Source of the DNA: Burkholderia pseudomultivorans
GTDB lineage: Bacteria; Pseudomonadota; Gammaproteobacteria; Burkholderiales; Burkholderiaceae
Assembly: GCF_001718415.1 (NCBI RefSeq)
Contig: NZ_CP013378.1
Location: 4,340,001-4,404,000, forward strand
DNA length: 64,000 nucleotides
Direction: 5' to 3'
The first letter of the stretch is position 1. The number at the start of each line of letters is the position of its first letter. A model generated the notes under the pieces. It was not told the origin of the DNA. It saw nothing but the letters and a program-made list of their open reading frames with translations, and made no database searches. Both the position numbers and the translations under genes were made by a program. This document shows, piece after piece, positions 19,090-29,307 of the stretch.

Positions 19090-19413
19090 TCAACTGCTGG
19101 CGGCGGCGGGCGCCGCGGCCGGTGCCGGCGCGGCGCTCGTCGTCGTGCTTTCGGCCGCCGGCGCAGCGGCGGGCGCGGCCGCTGCCGCGTCGCCCGGCGA
19201 CGCCGCTGCCGGCGCGCTGGTGCCGCCCGAGCCGCCGCGGAAATCGGTGACATACCAACCGGAACCCTTGAGCTGGAAGCCCGCGGCAGTCACCTGCTTG
19301 CGAAAGGCATCCTTCCCGCATTCCGGGCATTGCGACAACGGCGCGTCGCTCATCTTCTGGAGCACGTCCTTCGCGAAACCGCACGCTTCGCATCGATAGG
19401 CGTAGATCGGCAT
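19090..19413 (-). CDS. FmdB-family zinc-ribbon protein with long Ala/Pro tail
   Basis: A small regulatory-type protein of 107 residues. The N-terminal zinc ribbon MPIYAYRCEACGF...CPECGKD has two CxxC pairs that should hold one zinc (first 35 residues), followed by the conserved LKGSGWYVTDFRGG end of the domain. The last roughly 45 residues are almost only Ala, Pro, Ser and Thr, as a disordered extension. The start giving MPIYAYRCE is fixed by the family N-terminus. It is the first gene of the leftward fmdB-DUF502-aspS run. Confidence 0.88.
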   Translation of the reverse strand: MPIYAYRCEACGFAKDVLQKMSDAPLSQCPECGKDAFRKQVTAAGFQLKGSGWYVTDFRGGSGGTSAPAAASPGDAAAAAPAAAPAAESTTTSAAPAPAAAPAAASS

Positions 19414-19508
19414 GATATTTTTCCCGCAGAAACTGGAAACGGCTTGCAAAACCTTGAATTATAGCCGAAACCTCGGCGCGCCCCGGCAACCGGCGCGACA
19501 TCGGGGCC

Positions 19509-20135
19509 TCAGCGGCGACGCCACGTAAGCCAGCGTTCATGCCCTTCGAACACGGCCAGCGAATCGGCCACCGGCAGATCGTCGACCAGTTCGAAGTGCG
19601 GCGCGAGCAGCGCGTCGAGTTCGTCGCGCCGGATCCCGAACGGCGGCCCCTTCGGCTTGTCCATCACGAAGAAGTAGCCGGCCAGCAATGCGCCCTTCGG
19701 CAGCAGCGCGGCCATCGTCGCCGCGTAGTCGGCGCGCCGCGCCGGCGGCAGCGCGCACAGGAACGCGCGCTCGTAGACCCACTGCACGTCGAACGGCGGC
19801 CGGTACGCGAAGAAATCGGCCTGCTCGACCACGTCCGCGTGCGCACCGAGCTGCGCCTTCGCGGTCGCCACCGCCTGCGCGGCGAAATCGATCGCGCGCA
19901 CCGGCCAGCCGGCCCGCGCGAGCCAGCCGGCTTCCTGCGCGCTGCCGCAGCCGGGAATCAGCACCGCGCACGGCCCGAGCCGCGCCGCGAACGCGCGAAA
20001 GCCTTCCGGCACGCCGCCGAACTCCCAGGGCGTCACGCCGCGCGCGAAGCGCTCGTCCCAGAACGATGCGTCGCCCGGGTCGCGCGTCGAGAAATCGGCC
20101 GACGCCGGCACATTCGGTTGTTTCGGATCGGACAT
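19509..20135 (-). CDS. SAM-dependent methyltransferase, thiopurine methyltransferase-like
   Basis: A Rossmann-fold methyltransferase of 208 residues. It matches the TPMT-like family by FWDERFARGVTPWEFGG near the N-terminus, the SAM-binding motif VLIPGCGSAQEAGWLAR, and IDFAAQAVATAKAQL as motif II. Such proteins methylate small thiols, selenols or halides; the substrate is not determined. The ATG at 20135 has AAGGAG upstream, which rejects the much longer upstream open frame lying antiphase in ubiB. It is 17 bp downstream of ubiB and likely cotranscribed with it. Confidence 0.82.
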   Translation of the reverse strand: MSDPKQPNVPASADFSTRDPGDASFWDERFARGVTPWEFGGVPEGFRAFAARLGPCAVLIPGCGSAQEAGWLARAGWPVRAIDFAAQAVATAKAQLGAHADVVEQADFFAYRPPFDVQWVYERAFLCALPPARRADYAATMAALLPKGALLAGYFFVMDKPKGPPFGIRRDELDALLAPHFELVDDLPVADSLAVFEGHERWLTWRRR

Positions 20136-20152
20136 CGCCGTGCTCCTTTCGG

Positions 20153-21730
20153 TCACGCGCCGTACGCGAGCGCGAGCAGCACGCGCGCGACGAGCGCCCC
20201 GACGCCGACGGCGAGGCCGAAGATCAGCAGCGCCTGCAGCAGCCGGTTGGTTCGTTTCTGCTCGACGAGAATCTGCCGCATCAGGTCCTCGCTTGCCGCG
20301 CGCGGCGCGTTGTGGCGCGCGGCCATCGCATGGTGGATCAGGCGCGGCAGCTGCGGCAGCGTCTTGCTCCACTGCGGCGCCTCGACCTTGAAGCGCTCGT
20401 ACCAGCCGCGCAGGCCGATCTGCTCGGTCATCCAGCGTTCGAGGTACGGCTTCGCGGTCTTCCACAGGTCGAGCTCGGGATCGAGCGAGCGGCCCAGCCC
20501 CTCGACGTTCAGCATCGTCTTCTGCAACAGCACGAGCTGCGGCTGGATCTCGACGTTGAAGCGGCGCGACGTCGAGAACAGCCGCATCAGCACCTGCCCG
20601 AGCGAGATGTCCTTCAGCGCGCGGTCGAAATACGGCTCGCACACCGCGCGAATCGCGCTTTCCAGCTCCTCGACGCGCGTCTCGGGCGGCACCCAGCCCG
20701 ATTCGAGGTGCAGCGTCGCGACGCGATGGTAGTCGCGCTTGAAGAACGCGAGGAAGTTCTGCGCGAGGTAGTTCTTGTCGAAGTCGGACAGCGCGCCGAT
20801 GATCCCGAAATCGAGCGCAATATAGCGGCCGAACGTGTCCGGCGCGAGACTCACCTGGATGTTGCCCGGATGCATGTCCGCGTGGAAGAAGCCGTCGCGG
20901 AACACCTGCGTGAAGAAGATCTCGACGCCTTCGCGCGCGAGCTTCTTGATGTCGACGCCCGCCGCGCGCAGCGTCTCGACCTGGCTGATCGGCACGCCGG
21001 TCATGCGCTCCATCACGAGCACCTGCGACGTCGAGAAATCCCAGAACATCTCCGGCACGAGCAGCAGGTCGAGGCCCGCGAAGTTGCGGCGCAGCTGGCT
21101 GCCGTTCGCGGCCTCGCGCATCAGGTCGAGCTCGTCGTGCAGGTACTTGTCGAATTCGGCGACGACCTCGCGCGGCTTCAGGCGCCGGCCGTCGGCCCAC
21201 AGGCGTTCGGCCCAGGTCGCGATGTCGCGCATCAGCGCGAGATCGGAGTCGATCACCGGCAGCATGTTCGGGCGCAGCACCTTGACGGCGACGGCCTTGC
21301 CCGCGTGCTGACCCTGCTTCAGTTTCGCGAAATGCACCTGCGCGATCGACGCACTCGCGATCGGCTCGCGCTCGAATTCGTCGAAGATCTCGTCGACCGG
21401 CGCGCCGAGCGACTTCTCGATGATCGCGATCGCGACCGACGAGTCGAACGGCGGCACCTGGTCCTGCAGCTTCGCGAGCTCGTTCGCGAAGTCGACCGAC
21501 AGCAGGTCGCGGCGCGTCGACAGCACCTGGCCGAACTTCACGAAGATCGGGCCGAGGCTTTCGAGCGCATGGCGCAGCCGCACCGCGGGCGGATCGGAAT
21601 AGCGGCGGCCGATCGTCGTGATGCGCAGCAGCAGCTTCACGCGGCGATCGTCGATCCGGGACAGCATCACCTCGTCGAGGCCGAAGCGGATGACGGTGTA
21701 GAGAATCTTGATGAAACGGAAAATGCGCAT
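20153..21730 (-). CDS. ubiB: Ubiquinone biosynthesis atypical kinase/ATPase UbiB
   Basis: A membrane-anchored protein-kinase-like ATPase of 525 residues required for coenzyme Q synthesis. The UbiB-specific KxGQ motif is in [11 protein letters not shown] (Lys65), with the kinase Lys in AVKVL, the catalytic loop [12 protein letters not shown] and the metal site [10 protein letters not shown]. Two hydrophobic segments close the protein ([26 protein letters not shown]). The start [11 protein letters not shown] fits the family. It follows ubiJ by 13 bp and precedes the methyltransferase gene; ubiE is also nearby, so this is the ubi block. Confidence 0.95.
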   Translation of the reverse strand: MRIFRFIKILYTVIRFGLDEVMLSRIDDRRVKLLLRITTIGRRYSDPPAVRLRHALESLGPIFVKFGQVLSTRRDLLSVDFANELAKLQDQVPPFDSSVAIAIIEKSLGAPVDEIFDEFEREPIASASIAQVHFAKLKQGQHAGKAVAVKVLRPNMLPVIDSDLALMRDIATWAERLWADGRRLKPREVVAEFDKYLHDELDLMREAANGSQLRRNFAGLDLLLVPEMFWDFSTSQVLVMERMTGVPISQVETLRAAGVDIKKLAREGVEIFFTQVFRDGFFHADMHPGNIQVSLAPDTFGRYIALDFGIIGALSDFDKNYLAQNFLAFFKRDYHRVATLHLESGWVPPETRVEELESAIRAVCEPYFDRALKDISLGQVLMRLFSTSRRFNVEIQPQLVLLQKTMLNVEGLGRSLDPELDLWKTAKPYLERWMTEQIGLRGWYERFKVEAPQWSKTLPQLPRLIHHAMAARHNAPRAASEDLMRQILVEQKRTNRLLQALLIFGLAVGVGALVARVLLALAYGA

Positions 21731-21743
21731 GCCCTGCGGCCCC

Positions 21744-22370
21744 TCAGTGCGCGCCGCGCGGGCCTGTACCCGCGCGCGCGCCGATTTTTTGTTCGAGTCG
21801 CTCGACCCGCTTCTCGACCCGCGCGAGCGCGTCGCGCGCGCGCGCCAGTTCGGCGTCGAATCCCCCGAGCGACGCGCGCCGGACGACTTGCGGGTTCTCG
21901 TCGAGCCAGTACTCGGCGATGGAATCGAGCACGTTGCGGCCGGTGCGGCGCGCGCGCGCGCCGGCATCGCGCACGACCGTCGCGATCCGGTGCGCCGCCG
22001 CGTCACCGACCAGCTTCGCGAGATCCTCTTCCGGTTCCCAGCGCAGGTGCTCGGCCAGCTTCGCGATCTGGGTCGCGAACTCCGCGTCGCCCTCGATCTT
22101 CACGTGCTTCATCACGGCTGCCTGACCGCCCTGCACGAACGCGGCGACCGTGTCGCCCGCGAGCGCGATCGACACGTCGACCTGCTGCGCATCGTGCGCA
22201 TCGACCGCTGACAGATAACCGTCGGGCTGCACGAGCAGCGTGAGCGTGACGGGCGGCACGTCGATTCGGGCAGTCTTGCCCGCATAGGGAATCAGGCGGT
22301 CGCGCGCCCATGATTCGCGCGCGAGCAGGTGATTGACGGCAGCAGCAAAAGGCTTGGCGGCAAAGGTCAT
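21744..22370 (-). CDS. ubiJ: Ubiquinone biosynthesis accessory factor UbiJ (SCP2-like)
   Basis: A 208-residue lipid-binding protein of the SCP2 type that, with UbiK, supports the soluble ubiquinone-synthesis complex. The N-terminal [11 protein letters not shown] and the SCP2 beta-sheet region ([43 protein letters not shown]) are recognisable. The C-terminus is a short coiled coil ([20 protein letters not shown]) that should contact UbiK. Its start lies only 14 bp after a strong terminator hairpin, with no SD visible, so it likely uses its own promoter (see 22421-22426). Confidence 0.85.
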   Translation of the reverse strand: MTFAAKPFAAAVNHLLARESWARDRLIPYAGKTARIDVPPVTLTLLVQPDGYLSAVDAHDAQQVDVSIALAGDTVAAFVQGGQAAVMKHVKIEGDAEFATQIAKLAEHLRWEPEEDLAKLVGDAAAHRIATVVRDAGARARRTGRNVLDSIAEYWLDENPQVVRRASLGGFDAELARARDALARVEKRVERLEQKIGARAGTGPRGAH

Positions 22371-22383
22371 CGGCTGGGAAAGA

Positions 22384-22418
22384 AAAAACCCGCGCGGGCC
22401 GGGCGCCCACGCGGGTTT
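22384..22418 (-). terminator. Terminator after the Tim44-like gene, just before ubiJ
   Basis: Nine-base arms AAACCCGCG and CGCGGGTTT around a GC-rich loop; on the minus strand a TTTTTTC run follows. It ends about 14 bp upstream of the ubiJ start codon. Confidence 0.8.
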
Positions 22419-22420
22419 CT

Positions 22421-22426
22421 ATTGTA
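22421..22426 (-). promoter_or_regulatory. Candidate -10 of an internal ubiJ-ubiB promoter
   Basis: TACAAT on the minus strand (five of six consensus bases) directly upstream of the hairpin. A transcript begun about seven bases on would start inside the 5' arm and so could not form the full terminator. The -35 region is poor. Confidence 0.35.
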
Positions 22427-22511
22427 ACGTCGGATCGACGGCAGACCGTGCCCGACCACACACCCGGGCGGCAAGCGGTCGCAGTGCGACACGCGGGCCG
22501 CCCGGCAGGGC

Positions 22512-23534
22512 TCAGTGCGCGTTCAGCTGCTGGATGCCCGCGAGCAGCCAGCCCTGCCCGCCCGACTTCGACAGGTTCCACACCTCGTCGAACGGCTCGG
22601 CCGGCGCATTCGCCGATTCGCGGATCAGGCCGTGGAAGCGCACGCTCGCCGACTGCTCGATGCCGCGATCCTCGACCGCGACCAGCTCCGCGTCCAGCTG
22701 CACGACGTCGGTCTGGTTCGCCTCGTTGCCGCGCGAATCGAGGTCGATCTTGATTTCCGCGAACATCTCGGGCGTCGTGAACTCGCGGATGTCGGCCAGG
22801 TTGCCCTGATCCCACGCGGCCTGCAGGCGCACGAAGTAGACCTTCGCGCTGCGCAGGAACGCGTCGGCGTCGAAGCCGGCCGGCAGCTGCAGCGGGGCGG
22901 CCGCTGCCGCGCCCGCCGCCGGCGCACCGCCGCCGAACACGCGCTGCGCTTCGTTCGCATAGTTGCTGCCGCTGCCCGAGTAGTTGCTCGTGCTGCCCGG
23001 CTGGAACGACGGGCTCTGCGAGTAGCCGCCCGACGACGATGCCGAGCCGCCGACCGAATACGCAGGTTCCTGCGGACGACGGCGATTCATGAACTTGCGC
23101 ACCAGCCAGATGCCGACCATCGCGAGCAGCGCGATCACGATCAGGTTCGACATCATGCCGGCGAACGCCTCGCCGAGGCCGAAATGCGACAGCAGCGCCG
23201 CGATGCCGAGGCCGGCCGCCAGACCGGCGATCGGCCCGAGCCAGCGCGAGCGGTTGGGCTGCGCGGCCGGCGCCGGCGCGGCCGGGTTCGCGCGCTGCGC
23301 CTGCGACGGCGCGGCCTGCTGCATCGGCTGCTGCGCGGGCGGCGTGGCCTGGCGCTGCGTGACGGTGGAGTTCTGGCGGCCGATGCTGCGCCCGCCGCCC
23401 ATGCGCTTGGCTTCGGCGTCCAGCGATGCGAACGTGCCGGCCGTGAGCAGGCCGACCATCAGCAGCGTGCCGACCCGTCGAGCCCACGGCTTCGACGGCT
23501 TGCTACGGTTGAACAACGAACGCGATTCGGACAT
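22512..23534 (-). CDS. Tim44-like domain membrane protein
   Basis: A 340-residue protein in three parts: an N-terminal signal-anchor (RRVGTLLMVGLLTAGTFASL) and a Gln/Ala/Pro-rich linker; a double hydrophobic segment around residues 100-145 (WLGPIAGLAAGLGIAALLSHF and LIVIALLAMVGIWLVRKFM); and a C-terminal Tim44-like domain (FDADAFLRSAKVYFVRLQAAWDQGNLADIREFTTPEMFAEIK). The Tim44 fold binds lipid or protein partners at membranes in mitochondria; bacterial roles are poorly known. Here it lies between ubiE and ubiJ-ubiB, which hints at a link with ubiquinone synthesis at the membrane, but this is only positional. Confidence 0.82.
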   Translation of the reverse strand: MSESRSLFNRSKPSKPWARRVGTLLMVGLLTAGTFASLDAEAKRMGGGRSIGRQNSTVTQRQATPPAQQPMQQAAPSQAQRANPAAPAPAAQPNRSRWLGPIAGLAAGLGIAALLSHFGLGEAFAGMMSNLIVIALLAMVGIWLVRKFMNRRRPQEPAYSVGGSASSSGGYSQSPSFQPGSTSNYSGSGSNYANEAQRVFGGGAPAAGAAAAAPLQLPAGFDADAFLRSAKVYFVRLQAAWDQGNLADIREFTTPEMFAEIKIDLDSRGNEANQTDVVQLDAELVAVEDRGIEQSASVRFHGLIRESANAPAEPFDEVWNLSKSGGQGWLLAGIQQLNAH

Positions 23535-23575
23535 CAGCTTCTCCAGATGTAAGGCGAATGTATGGAAAGAACCCC

Positions 23576-24307
23576 TTAGTACTTGGTTCCGAGGTGTAAA
23601 GCTACCACGCCACCTGACAAATTGTAATATTTGACGGCGTCGAGGCCCGCTTGTTCCATCATCGTCTTCAGCGTGTCCTGGTCGGGGTGCATCCGGATAG
23701 ATTCAGCAAGATACCGGTAACTGTCGGCATCTTTCGCGAACTTGTCGCCAAGCCACGGTAATACTTTGAAAGAATACAGATCGTACGCTTTTTTCAGCGG
23801 ATCCCAGACTTTCGAGAATTCCAGCACCATCACGCGGCCGCCGGGCTTCGTCACGCGGCGCATCTCGGCGAGCGCGGCGTCCTTGTGCGTCATGTTGCGC
23901 AGCCCGAAGGCGACCGTCACCACGTCGAAGTAGTTGTCCGGAAACGGAATTTTCTCCGCGTCGCAGAGCAGCGACGGCGTGACGACGCCCTTGTCGAGCA
24001 GCCGGTCGCGGCCGACGCGCAGCATCGACTCGTTGATGTCGGTGTGCCAGACTTCGCCGGACGGGCCGGCCGCCTTCGCGAACGCCTTGGTCAGGTCGCC
24101 GGTGCCGGCCGCGATGTCGAGCACCTTGTAGCCAGGACGCACGTTCGCCTGCGCGATCGTGAACGCCTTCCATGCGCGGTGCATGCCGGCCGACATCAGA
24201 TCGTTCATCAGGTCGTAGTTGCTCGCGACCGAATGGAACACGCCCGCCACTTTCTTCGCTTTATCGGTTTCCTCGACGGTTTCGAAGCCGAAGTGGGTTT
24301 TGCTCAT
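23576..24307 (-). CDS. ubiE: Ubiquinone/menaquinone C-methyltransferase UbiE
   Basis: SAM-dependent C-methyltransferase of 243 residues acting on the demethoxy-quinol intermediate. UbiE signatures are intact: [30 protein letters not shown] at the N-terminus, SAM motif [15 protein letters not shown], and [26 protein letters not shown]; the C-terminus [14 protein letters not shown] is the family ending. The start is fixed by [11 protein letters not shown]. It is upstream of the Tim44-like gene by 41 bp and downstream of a DUF971 gene. Confidence 0.96.
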   Translation of the reverse strand: MSKTHFGFETVEETDKAKKVAGVFHSVASNYDLMNDLMSAGMHRAWKAFTIAQANVRPGYKVLDIAAGTGDLTKAFAKAAGPSGEVWHTDINESMLRVGRDRLLDKGVVTPSLLCDAEKIPFPDNYFDVVTVAFGLRNMTHKDAALAEMRRVTKPGGRVMVLEFSKVWDPLKKAYDLYSFKVLPWLGDKFAKDADSYRYLAESIRMHPDQDTLKTMMEQAGLDAVKYYNLSGGVVALHLGTKY

Positions 24308-24359
24308 CGCGTTGATCCTCAGTAAATGGCAAGACGGCGCCGAACGGGCGCCGTCGATT

Positions 24360-24773
24360 TCAGTGGCAGTGGCCGTGCGGCGCGCTCGCCGCCGGCATCG
24401 GCGCGTCGCGCTCGACACCCGCCGCCTTCAGTTTGTCGAAATAGTCGCGCCACAGCGCGTCCTGCTGCGTCGCCAGCTCGTACAGCAGATCCCACGAGTA
24501 GATGCCGGTCGAATGGCCGTCGGAGAAGGTGGGCTGCAGCGCGTAGTTGCCCACGCCCTCCAGCGCGGTGATCGTCACCTCGCGCTTGCCGGTCTGCAGC
24601 GTTTCCTGGCCGGGCCCGTGGCCGCGCACCTCGGCCGACGGCGAATACACGCGCATCAGCTCGAACGGAATCCGGTAGCTCTCGCCGTTCGGGTACTGCA
24701 ATTCGAGCACGCGCGACACCGCGTGCACGACGACGCCGGACGGAATCGGCGTCGTGGAAGTCAAACCGCTCAT
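24360..24773 (-). CDS. DUF971 domain protein
   Basis: A 137-residue protein with a DUF971 core (also found at the N-terminus of gamma-butyrobetaine hydroxylases): [34 protein letters not shown], and later [29 protein letters not shown]. The C-terminus is His-rich (PHGHCH), possibly metal-binding. Its ATG overlaps the stop of the upstream HIT gene (ATGA), so translation is coupled. ubiE follows 52 bp downstream after a short GC hairpin (arms around 24332-24354) that lacks a T-run. Function is unknown to me. Confidence 0.85.
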   Translation of the reverse strand: MSGLTSTTPIPSGVVVHAVSRVLELQYPNGESYRIPFELMRVYSPSAEVRGHGPGQETLQTGKREVTITALEGVGNYALQPTFSDGHSTGIYSWDLLYELATQQDALWRDYFDKLKAAGVERDAPMPAASAPHGHCH

Positions 24774-25213
24774 GGCTGCCTCGAATCGGTCATGCGTTGA
24801 ATTTCCTCGCGCACCGCATTGTGCAGCAGCGAGGCCTGCGCGGCACGCGTGCGCAGCAGCGCCTCGGACACGCTGCGCTGGCGCGGCGCCCAGACGGGCT
24901 GCGGGAAATGGGCGTCGTTCGAAAAGCGCGGGATCACGTGCCAGTGCACGTGCGGCACCATGTTGCCGAGGCTCGCGAGATTCACCTTGTTCGGCTGCAT
25001 CACGCGGCGCACGGCCCGCTCGACCGCGTAGACCACGCGCATCAGATGTGCCCGCTCGGGCTCGCCAAGATCGGAGAACTCGGCCACGTGCGCGCCCCAG
25101 ATCACCCGGCAGAAGCCGGGATAGTCGTGCTCGCCCGTCGCGAGGACGACGCGCAGCACGTCGTCCCGCCAGAGCACCTCGCCGCCGTCTTCACGGCAAA
25201 ACACGCATTCCAT
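24770..25213 (-). CDS. HIT-family nucleotide hydrolase
   Basis: A histidine-triad protein of 147 residues. Members hydrolyse nucleoside phosphoramidates or dinucleoside polyphosphates. The N-terminus CVFCREDGGEVLWRDD gives the usual FCxI-like zinc pair, and the triad is VPHVHWHVIPRF (His-x-His-x-His). An ATG at 25213 with GGGAG just upstream is preferred over two earlier in-frame ATGs. It overlaps DUF971 by four bases, and the pair is upstream of ubiE. Confidence 0.88.
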   Translation of the reverse strand: MECVFCREDGGEVLWRDDVLRVVLATGEHDYPGFCRVIWGAHVAEFSDLGEPERAHLMRVVYAVERAVRRVMQPNKVNLASLGNMVPHVHWHVIPRFSNDAHFPQPVWAPRQRSVSEALLRTRAAQASLLHNAVREEIQRMTDSRQP

Positions 25214-25287
25214 CGTCGCTCCCATCTGGACGGGCGCCGGCTGCAACGCCTGCGCCCGCGCCCTCCCCGGGCGTCGTCATGCCCGCA

Positions 25288-28200
25288 TTAGACCAGCACG
25301 CGCTCGATCCCGCCATGGTTTGCACGTGCGACATAATCGGCCATCCAGTTCTCGCCGAGCACCTGGCGCGCGATCTCGACGACGATGTAGTCGGCCTCGA
25401 GGTTCGCGTCCTCGCTGTAGCGCGACAGACCCTGCAGGCACGACGGGCAGCTCGTCAGGATCTTCACGTCCGGGCCGTTCGCGGCGGCCGGCGCCGGCGC
25501 GCTGCCGGCCACGACCGGGATGCTGCGCAGCTTCGCGGCACCCTTGCGGATTTCCTCTTCCTTGCGGAAGCGCACCTGCGTCGACACGTCCGGACGCGTG
25601 ACCGCGAGCGTGCCCGACTCGCCGCAGCAGCGGTCGTTCTTCTCGATCTTGTAGCCGTCCTTCTCCGAGCCCATCAGCTCGTTGACGAGCTTGACCGGGT
25701 CGATCGTCTTGATCGGCGTGTGGCACGGATCGTGATACATGTAGCGCGTGCCCGTCACGCCGTCGAGCTTCATGCCCTTCTCGAGCAGGAACTCGTGGAT
25801 GTCGATGATCCGGCAGCCCGGGAAGATCTTGTCGAATTCGTAGCCCGCGAGCTGGTCGTAGCAGGTGCCGCACGACACGACCACCGTCTTGATGTCGAGG
25901 TAGTTCAGCGTGTTCGCGACGCGGTGGAACAGCACGCGGTTGTCGGTGACGATCTTCTCGGCCTTGTCGTACTGGCCCGCGCCGCGCTGCGGATAGCCGC
26001 AGCACAGGTAGCCCGGCGGCAGCACCGTCTGCACGCCCGCTTCCCACAGCATCGCCTGCGTCGCGAGACCGACCTGCGAGAACAGGCGCTCGGAGCCGCA
26101 GCCCGGGAAGTAGAACACCGCTTCCGAATCGACGGTCGTCGTCTTCGGGTTGCGGATGATCGGCACGATCTTGTTGTCCTCGATGTCGAGCAGCGCGCGC
26201 GCCGTCTTCTTCGGCAGGTTGCCCGGCATCTTCTTGTTGACGAAGTGGATCACCTGCTCGACCGCGGGCGGCTTGCCGGTCGTCGCGGGCGGATGCTGCG
26301 TCTGCTTCGTCACGACCTTCTTCAGCATGTCGTTCGCGAAGCGCTGCACCTTGTAGCCGACGCCCATCATCACGGTGCGCGCGGCGTTGATCGTCTGCGG
26401 ATTGGTCGCGTTCAGGAAGAACATGCCCGCGGCCTGGCCCGGGTTGAACTTCTTCTTGCCCATCTTGCGCAGCAGGTTGCGCATGTTCATCGTGACGTCG
26501 CCGAAGTCGATCTTCACCGGGCACGGCGTCGCGCACTTGTGGCAGACCGTGCAATGATCGGCCACGTCGTTGAACTCGTCCCAGTGCTTGATCGACACGC
26601 CGCGGCGCGTCTGTTCCTCGTACAGGAACGCCTCGACCAGCAGCGAGGTCGCGAGGATCTTGTTGCGCGGGCTGTACAGCAGGTTCGCGCGCGGCACGTG
26701 CGTCGCGCACACCGGCTTGCACTTGCCGCAGCGCAGGCAGTCCTTCACCGAACCGGCGATCGCGCCGATGTCGGACTGCTGCATGATCAGCGACTCGTAG
26801 CCCATCAGCCCGAAGCTCGGCGTGTACGCGTTGCGCAGGTCGGCGCCGTCGAGCAGCTTGCCCTTGTTGAAGCGGCCGTTCGGGTCGACGCGCTGCTTGT
26901 ACGCGCGGAATTCGGCGATCTCGTCGTCGGTCAGGAACTCGAGCTTCGTGATGCCGATCCCGTGCTCGCCGGAAATCACGCCGTCGAGCGAACGCGCGAG
27001 CGTCATGATGCGCGCGACTGCCGCGTGCGCATCCTGCAGCATCTCGTAGTTGTCGGAGTTGACCGGGATGTTGGTGTGGACGTTGCCGTCGCCCGCGTGC
27101 ATGTGCAGCGCGACGAACACGCGGCCGCGCAGCACGCGCTTGTGGATCGCCTGCGCCTCGTCGAGGATCGGCTTGAACGCGCCGCCGTTGAAGATCGCGC
27201 GCAGTTCCGCGCGGATCTCCTGCTTCCACGAGATGCGCACCGTGCGGTCCTGCGTGACGTGGAACACGGTCGCGCCCGGCTGCTCGTCCGCGCGATCCGC
27301 GAATTTCTCGGCGAGCGCCTCGTAGCCGAGCTGCACGAGATAGTGCTGCGCCTCGCGCAGCGGCTGGTCGAGCCGGTCGCGCACGAATTCCCAGCGCGCC
27401 CGCACGCGCTTGAGGAGTTCAAGCGCCTGCTGGACACGGTCTTCGAGCAGTTCGGCGCTCGGGATCTCGTTCGCGTCGTCGGTCTTGCCGAGCGGCAGGT
27501 TGCCGGCGCGGAAGAACGCTTCGAGCGCGTCGATGAGCTGCAGCTTGTTCTTCAGCGACAGCTCGATGTTGATCCGCTCGATGCCGTCGGTGTACTCGCC
27601 CATCCGGTTCAGCGGAATGACGACGTCCTCGTTGATCTTGAACGCGTTCGTATGCTTCGCGATCGCGGCCGTGCGGCTGCGGTCGAGCCAGAAGCGCTTG
27701 CGCGCCTCCGCGCTGACCGCGACGAAGCCCTCGCCGCTCTTGCCGTTCGCCATCCGGATCACTTCGGACGTCGCGTGCGCGACCGCATCGGCGTCGTCGC
27801 CGACGATGTCGCCGATCAGCACCATCTTCGGGAACGCGTTGCGCTTGCTCTTGGTCGCATAGCCGACCGCGCGCAGGTAGCGCTCGTCGAGGTGCTCGAG
27901 GCCCGCGAGGATCGCGCCGCCCTGCTTCGAGGTCTCGAACAGGTAGTCCTTGATCTCGACGATGCTCGGGATCGCCTCGCGCGCCTGGCCGAAGAATTCG
28001 AGGCAGACCGTGCGCGTGTGCGCGGGCATCTTGTGCAGCACCCAGCGCGCGGACGTGATCAGCCCGTCGCAGCCTTCCTTCTGCACGCCCGGCAGACCGG
28101 CGAGGAACTTGTCGGTGACGTCCTTGCCGAGCCCTTCCTTGCGGAAACGGCGCCCTTCGATCTCGAGCATTTCGGTGCGCAGCAGCTTCTCGCCCGGCGC

Positions 28201-29307
28201 ATGCGCGCCGTCGAACCACTTCAGCTCGAAGCGCGCGACCGCGATGTCGTGGATCTTGCCCTGGTTGTGTTCGAGACGCGTGACTTCGAGCCAGTTGCCG
28301 TCCGGGTCGACCATCCGCCACCAGGCCAGGTTGTCGAGCGCGGTGCCCCACAGCACGGCCTTCTTGCCGCCGGCGTTCATCGCGACGTTGCCGCCGATGC
28401 ACGATGCGTCGAGCGAAGTCGGATCGACCGCGAACACGTAGCCGGCCGCCTCGGCCGCCTCGGTCACGCGGCGCGTGACGACGCCCGCGCCGGAGAAGAT
28501 CGTCGGTACCTTGTGCGGCACGCCCGGCAGCTCGGTCAGTTCGACCGCGCCCAGTTGCTCGAGCTTCTCGGTATTGATCACCGCGGAGAACGGCGTGAGC
28601 GGCACCGCGCCGCCCGTATAGCCGGTGCCGCCGCCGCGCGGGATCACGGTCAGGCCGAGCTCGAAGCAGGCCTTCACGAGGCCGGCGATTTCGGCTTCGG
28701 TGTCCGGCGTCAGCACGACGAACGGGTATTCGACGCGCCAGTCGGTCGCGTCGGTCACGTGCGACACGCGCGACAGCCCGTCGAAGCGGATGTTGTCCTT
28801 CTGCGTGCAGCGGCCGAGCGCCTTGGTCGCGCGGCGGCGCAGCTCGGCCATCTTGTCGAATTCGTCGGCAAATTCGTCGACCGCGCGCTGCGCGGCGGCT
28901 TCGAGCGCCTCGACGCGCACCGCGCGCTCGCGGCCCGCGTCGTCGTGGTGCTCGGTCAGATCGGCGCGGCGGCGCTTGCCGATTTCGGTCAGGCGGTGGT
29001 TCAGCGCCTCGATCAGCAGCGCGCGGCGCTTCGGGTTGTCGAGCAGGTCGTCCTGCAGGTACGGATTGCGGCGCACGACCCAGATGTCGCCGAGCACCTC
29101 GTACAGCATCCGTGCCGAGCGGCCGGTGCGGCGTTCGGCGCGCAGTTCGTCGAGTACCGACCACGCCTCTTCGCCGAGCAGGCGGATCACGATCTCGCGG
29201 TCGGAGAAGGACGTGTAGTTATAGGGAATCTCGCGCAGTCGGGGCGCGGGGTCGGCGGCGACGGCGGCGGCCGCGCCATGCGGATCGAAAACTTGTGGTG
29301 CGTTCAT
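25288..29307 (-). CDS. Giant FAD-linked / 4Fe-4S oxidoreductase (DUF3683-GlcD-GlpC fusion), probable D-lactate-type dehydrogenase
   Basis: A 1339-residue fused enzyme. The order is a DUF3683-like N-terminal region (residues about 1-180), a GlcD-type FAD-binding domain ([37 protein letters not shown]), and an FAD-oxidase C-domain with [15 protein letters not shown] and [14 protein letters not shown]. Two 4Fe-4S motifs follow, [11 protein letters not shown] (about 854) and [14 protein letters not shown] (about 918), then a CCG/LutA-like part ([29 protein letters not shown] between about 1100 and 1290). By family such proteins oxidise D-2-hydroxyacids, commonly D-lactate, and pass electrons to quinone. 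The substrate is inferred. It is monocistronic and divergent from ilvA across 580 bp. Confidence 0.85.
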   Translation of the reverse strand: MNAPQVFDPHGAAAAVAADPAPRLREIPYNYTSFSDREIVIRLLGEEAWSVLDELRAERRTGRSARMLYEVLGDIWVVRRNPYLQDDLLDNPKRRALLIEALNHRLTEIGKRRRADLTEHHDDAGRERAVRVEALEAAAQRAVDEFADEFDKMAELRRRATKALGRCTQKDNIRFDGLSRVSHVTDATDWRVEYPFVVLTPDTEAEIAGLVKACFELGLTVIPRGGGTGYTGGAVPLTPFSAVINTEKLEQLGAVELTELPGVPHKVPTIFSGAGVVTRRVTEAAEAAGYVFAVDPTSLDASCIGGNVAMNAGGKKAVLWGTALDNLAWWRMVDPDGNWLEVTRLEHNQGKIHDIAVARFELKWFDGAHAPGEKLLRTEMLEIEGRRFRKEGLGKDVTDKFLAGLPGVQKEGCDGLITSARWVLHKMPAHTRTVCLEFFGQAREAIPSIVEIKDYLFETSKQGGAILAGLEHLDERYLRAVGYATKSKRNAFPKMVLIGDIVGDDADAVAHATSEVIRMANGKSGEGFVAVSAEARKRFWLDRSRTAAIAKHTNAFKINEDVVIPLNRMGEYTDGIERINIELSLKNKLQLIDALEAFFRAGNLPLGKTDDANEIPSAELLEDRVQQALELLKRVRARWEFVRDRLDQPLREAQHYLVQLGYEALAEKFADRADEQPGATVFHVTQDRTVRISWKQEIRAELRAIFNGGAFKPILDEAQAIHKRVLRGRVFVALHMHAGDGNVHTNIPVNSDNYEMLQDAHAAVARIMTLARSLDGVISGEHGIGITKLEFLTDDEIAEFRAYKQRVDPNGRFNKGKLLDGADLRNAYTPSFGLMGYESLIMQQSDIGAIAGSVKDCLRCGKCKPVCATHVPRANLLYSPRNKILATSLLVEAFLYEEQTRRGVSIKHWDEFNDVADHCTVCHKCATPCPVKIDFGDVTMNMRNLLRKMGKKKFNPGQAAGMFFLNATNPQTINAARTVMMGVGYKVQRFANDMLKKVVTKQTQHPPATTGKPPAVEQVIHFVNKKMPGNLPKKTARALLDIEDNKIVPIIRNPKTTTVDSEAVFYFPGCGSERLFSQVGLATQAMLWEAGVQTVLPPGYLCCGYPQRGAGQYDKAEKIVTDNRVLFHRVANTLNYLDIKTVVVSCGTCYDQLAGYEFDKIFPGCRIIDIHEFLLEKGMKLDGVTGTRYMYHDPCHTPIKTIDPVKLVNELMGSEKDGYKIEKNDRCCGESGTLAVTRPDVSTQVRFRKEEEIRKGAAKLRSIPVVAGSAPAPAAANGPDVKILTSCPSCLQGLSRYSEDANLEADYIVVEIARQVLGENWMADYVARANHGGIERVLV

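Noticed and set aside
19509..21200. 563-residue reading of the methyltransferase gene
   Set aside because: The first 355 residues lie out of phase in ubiB and have no character; the ATG at 20135 has a good SD and gives a normal methyltransferase.
24332..24354. Hairpin between DUF971 and ubiE as terminator
   Set aside because: Arms GACGGCGCC/GGCGCCGTC without a T-run; not called.
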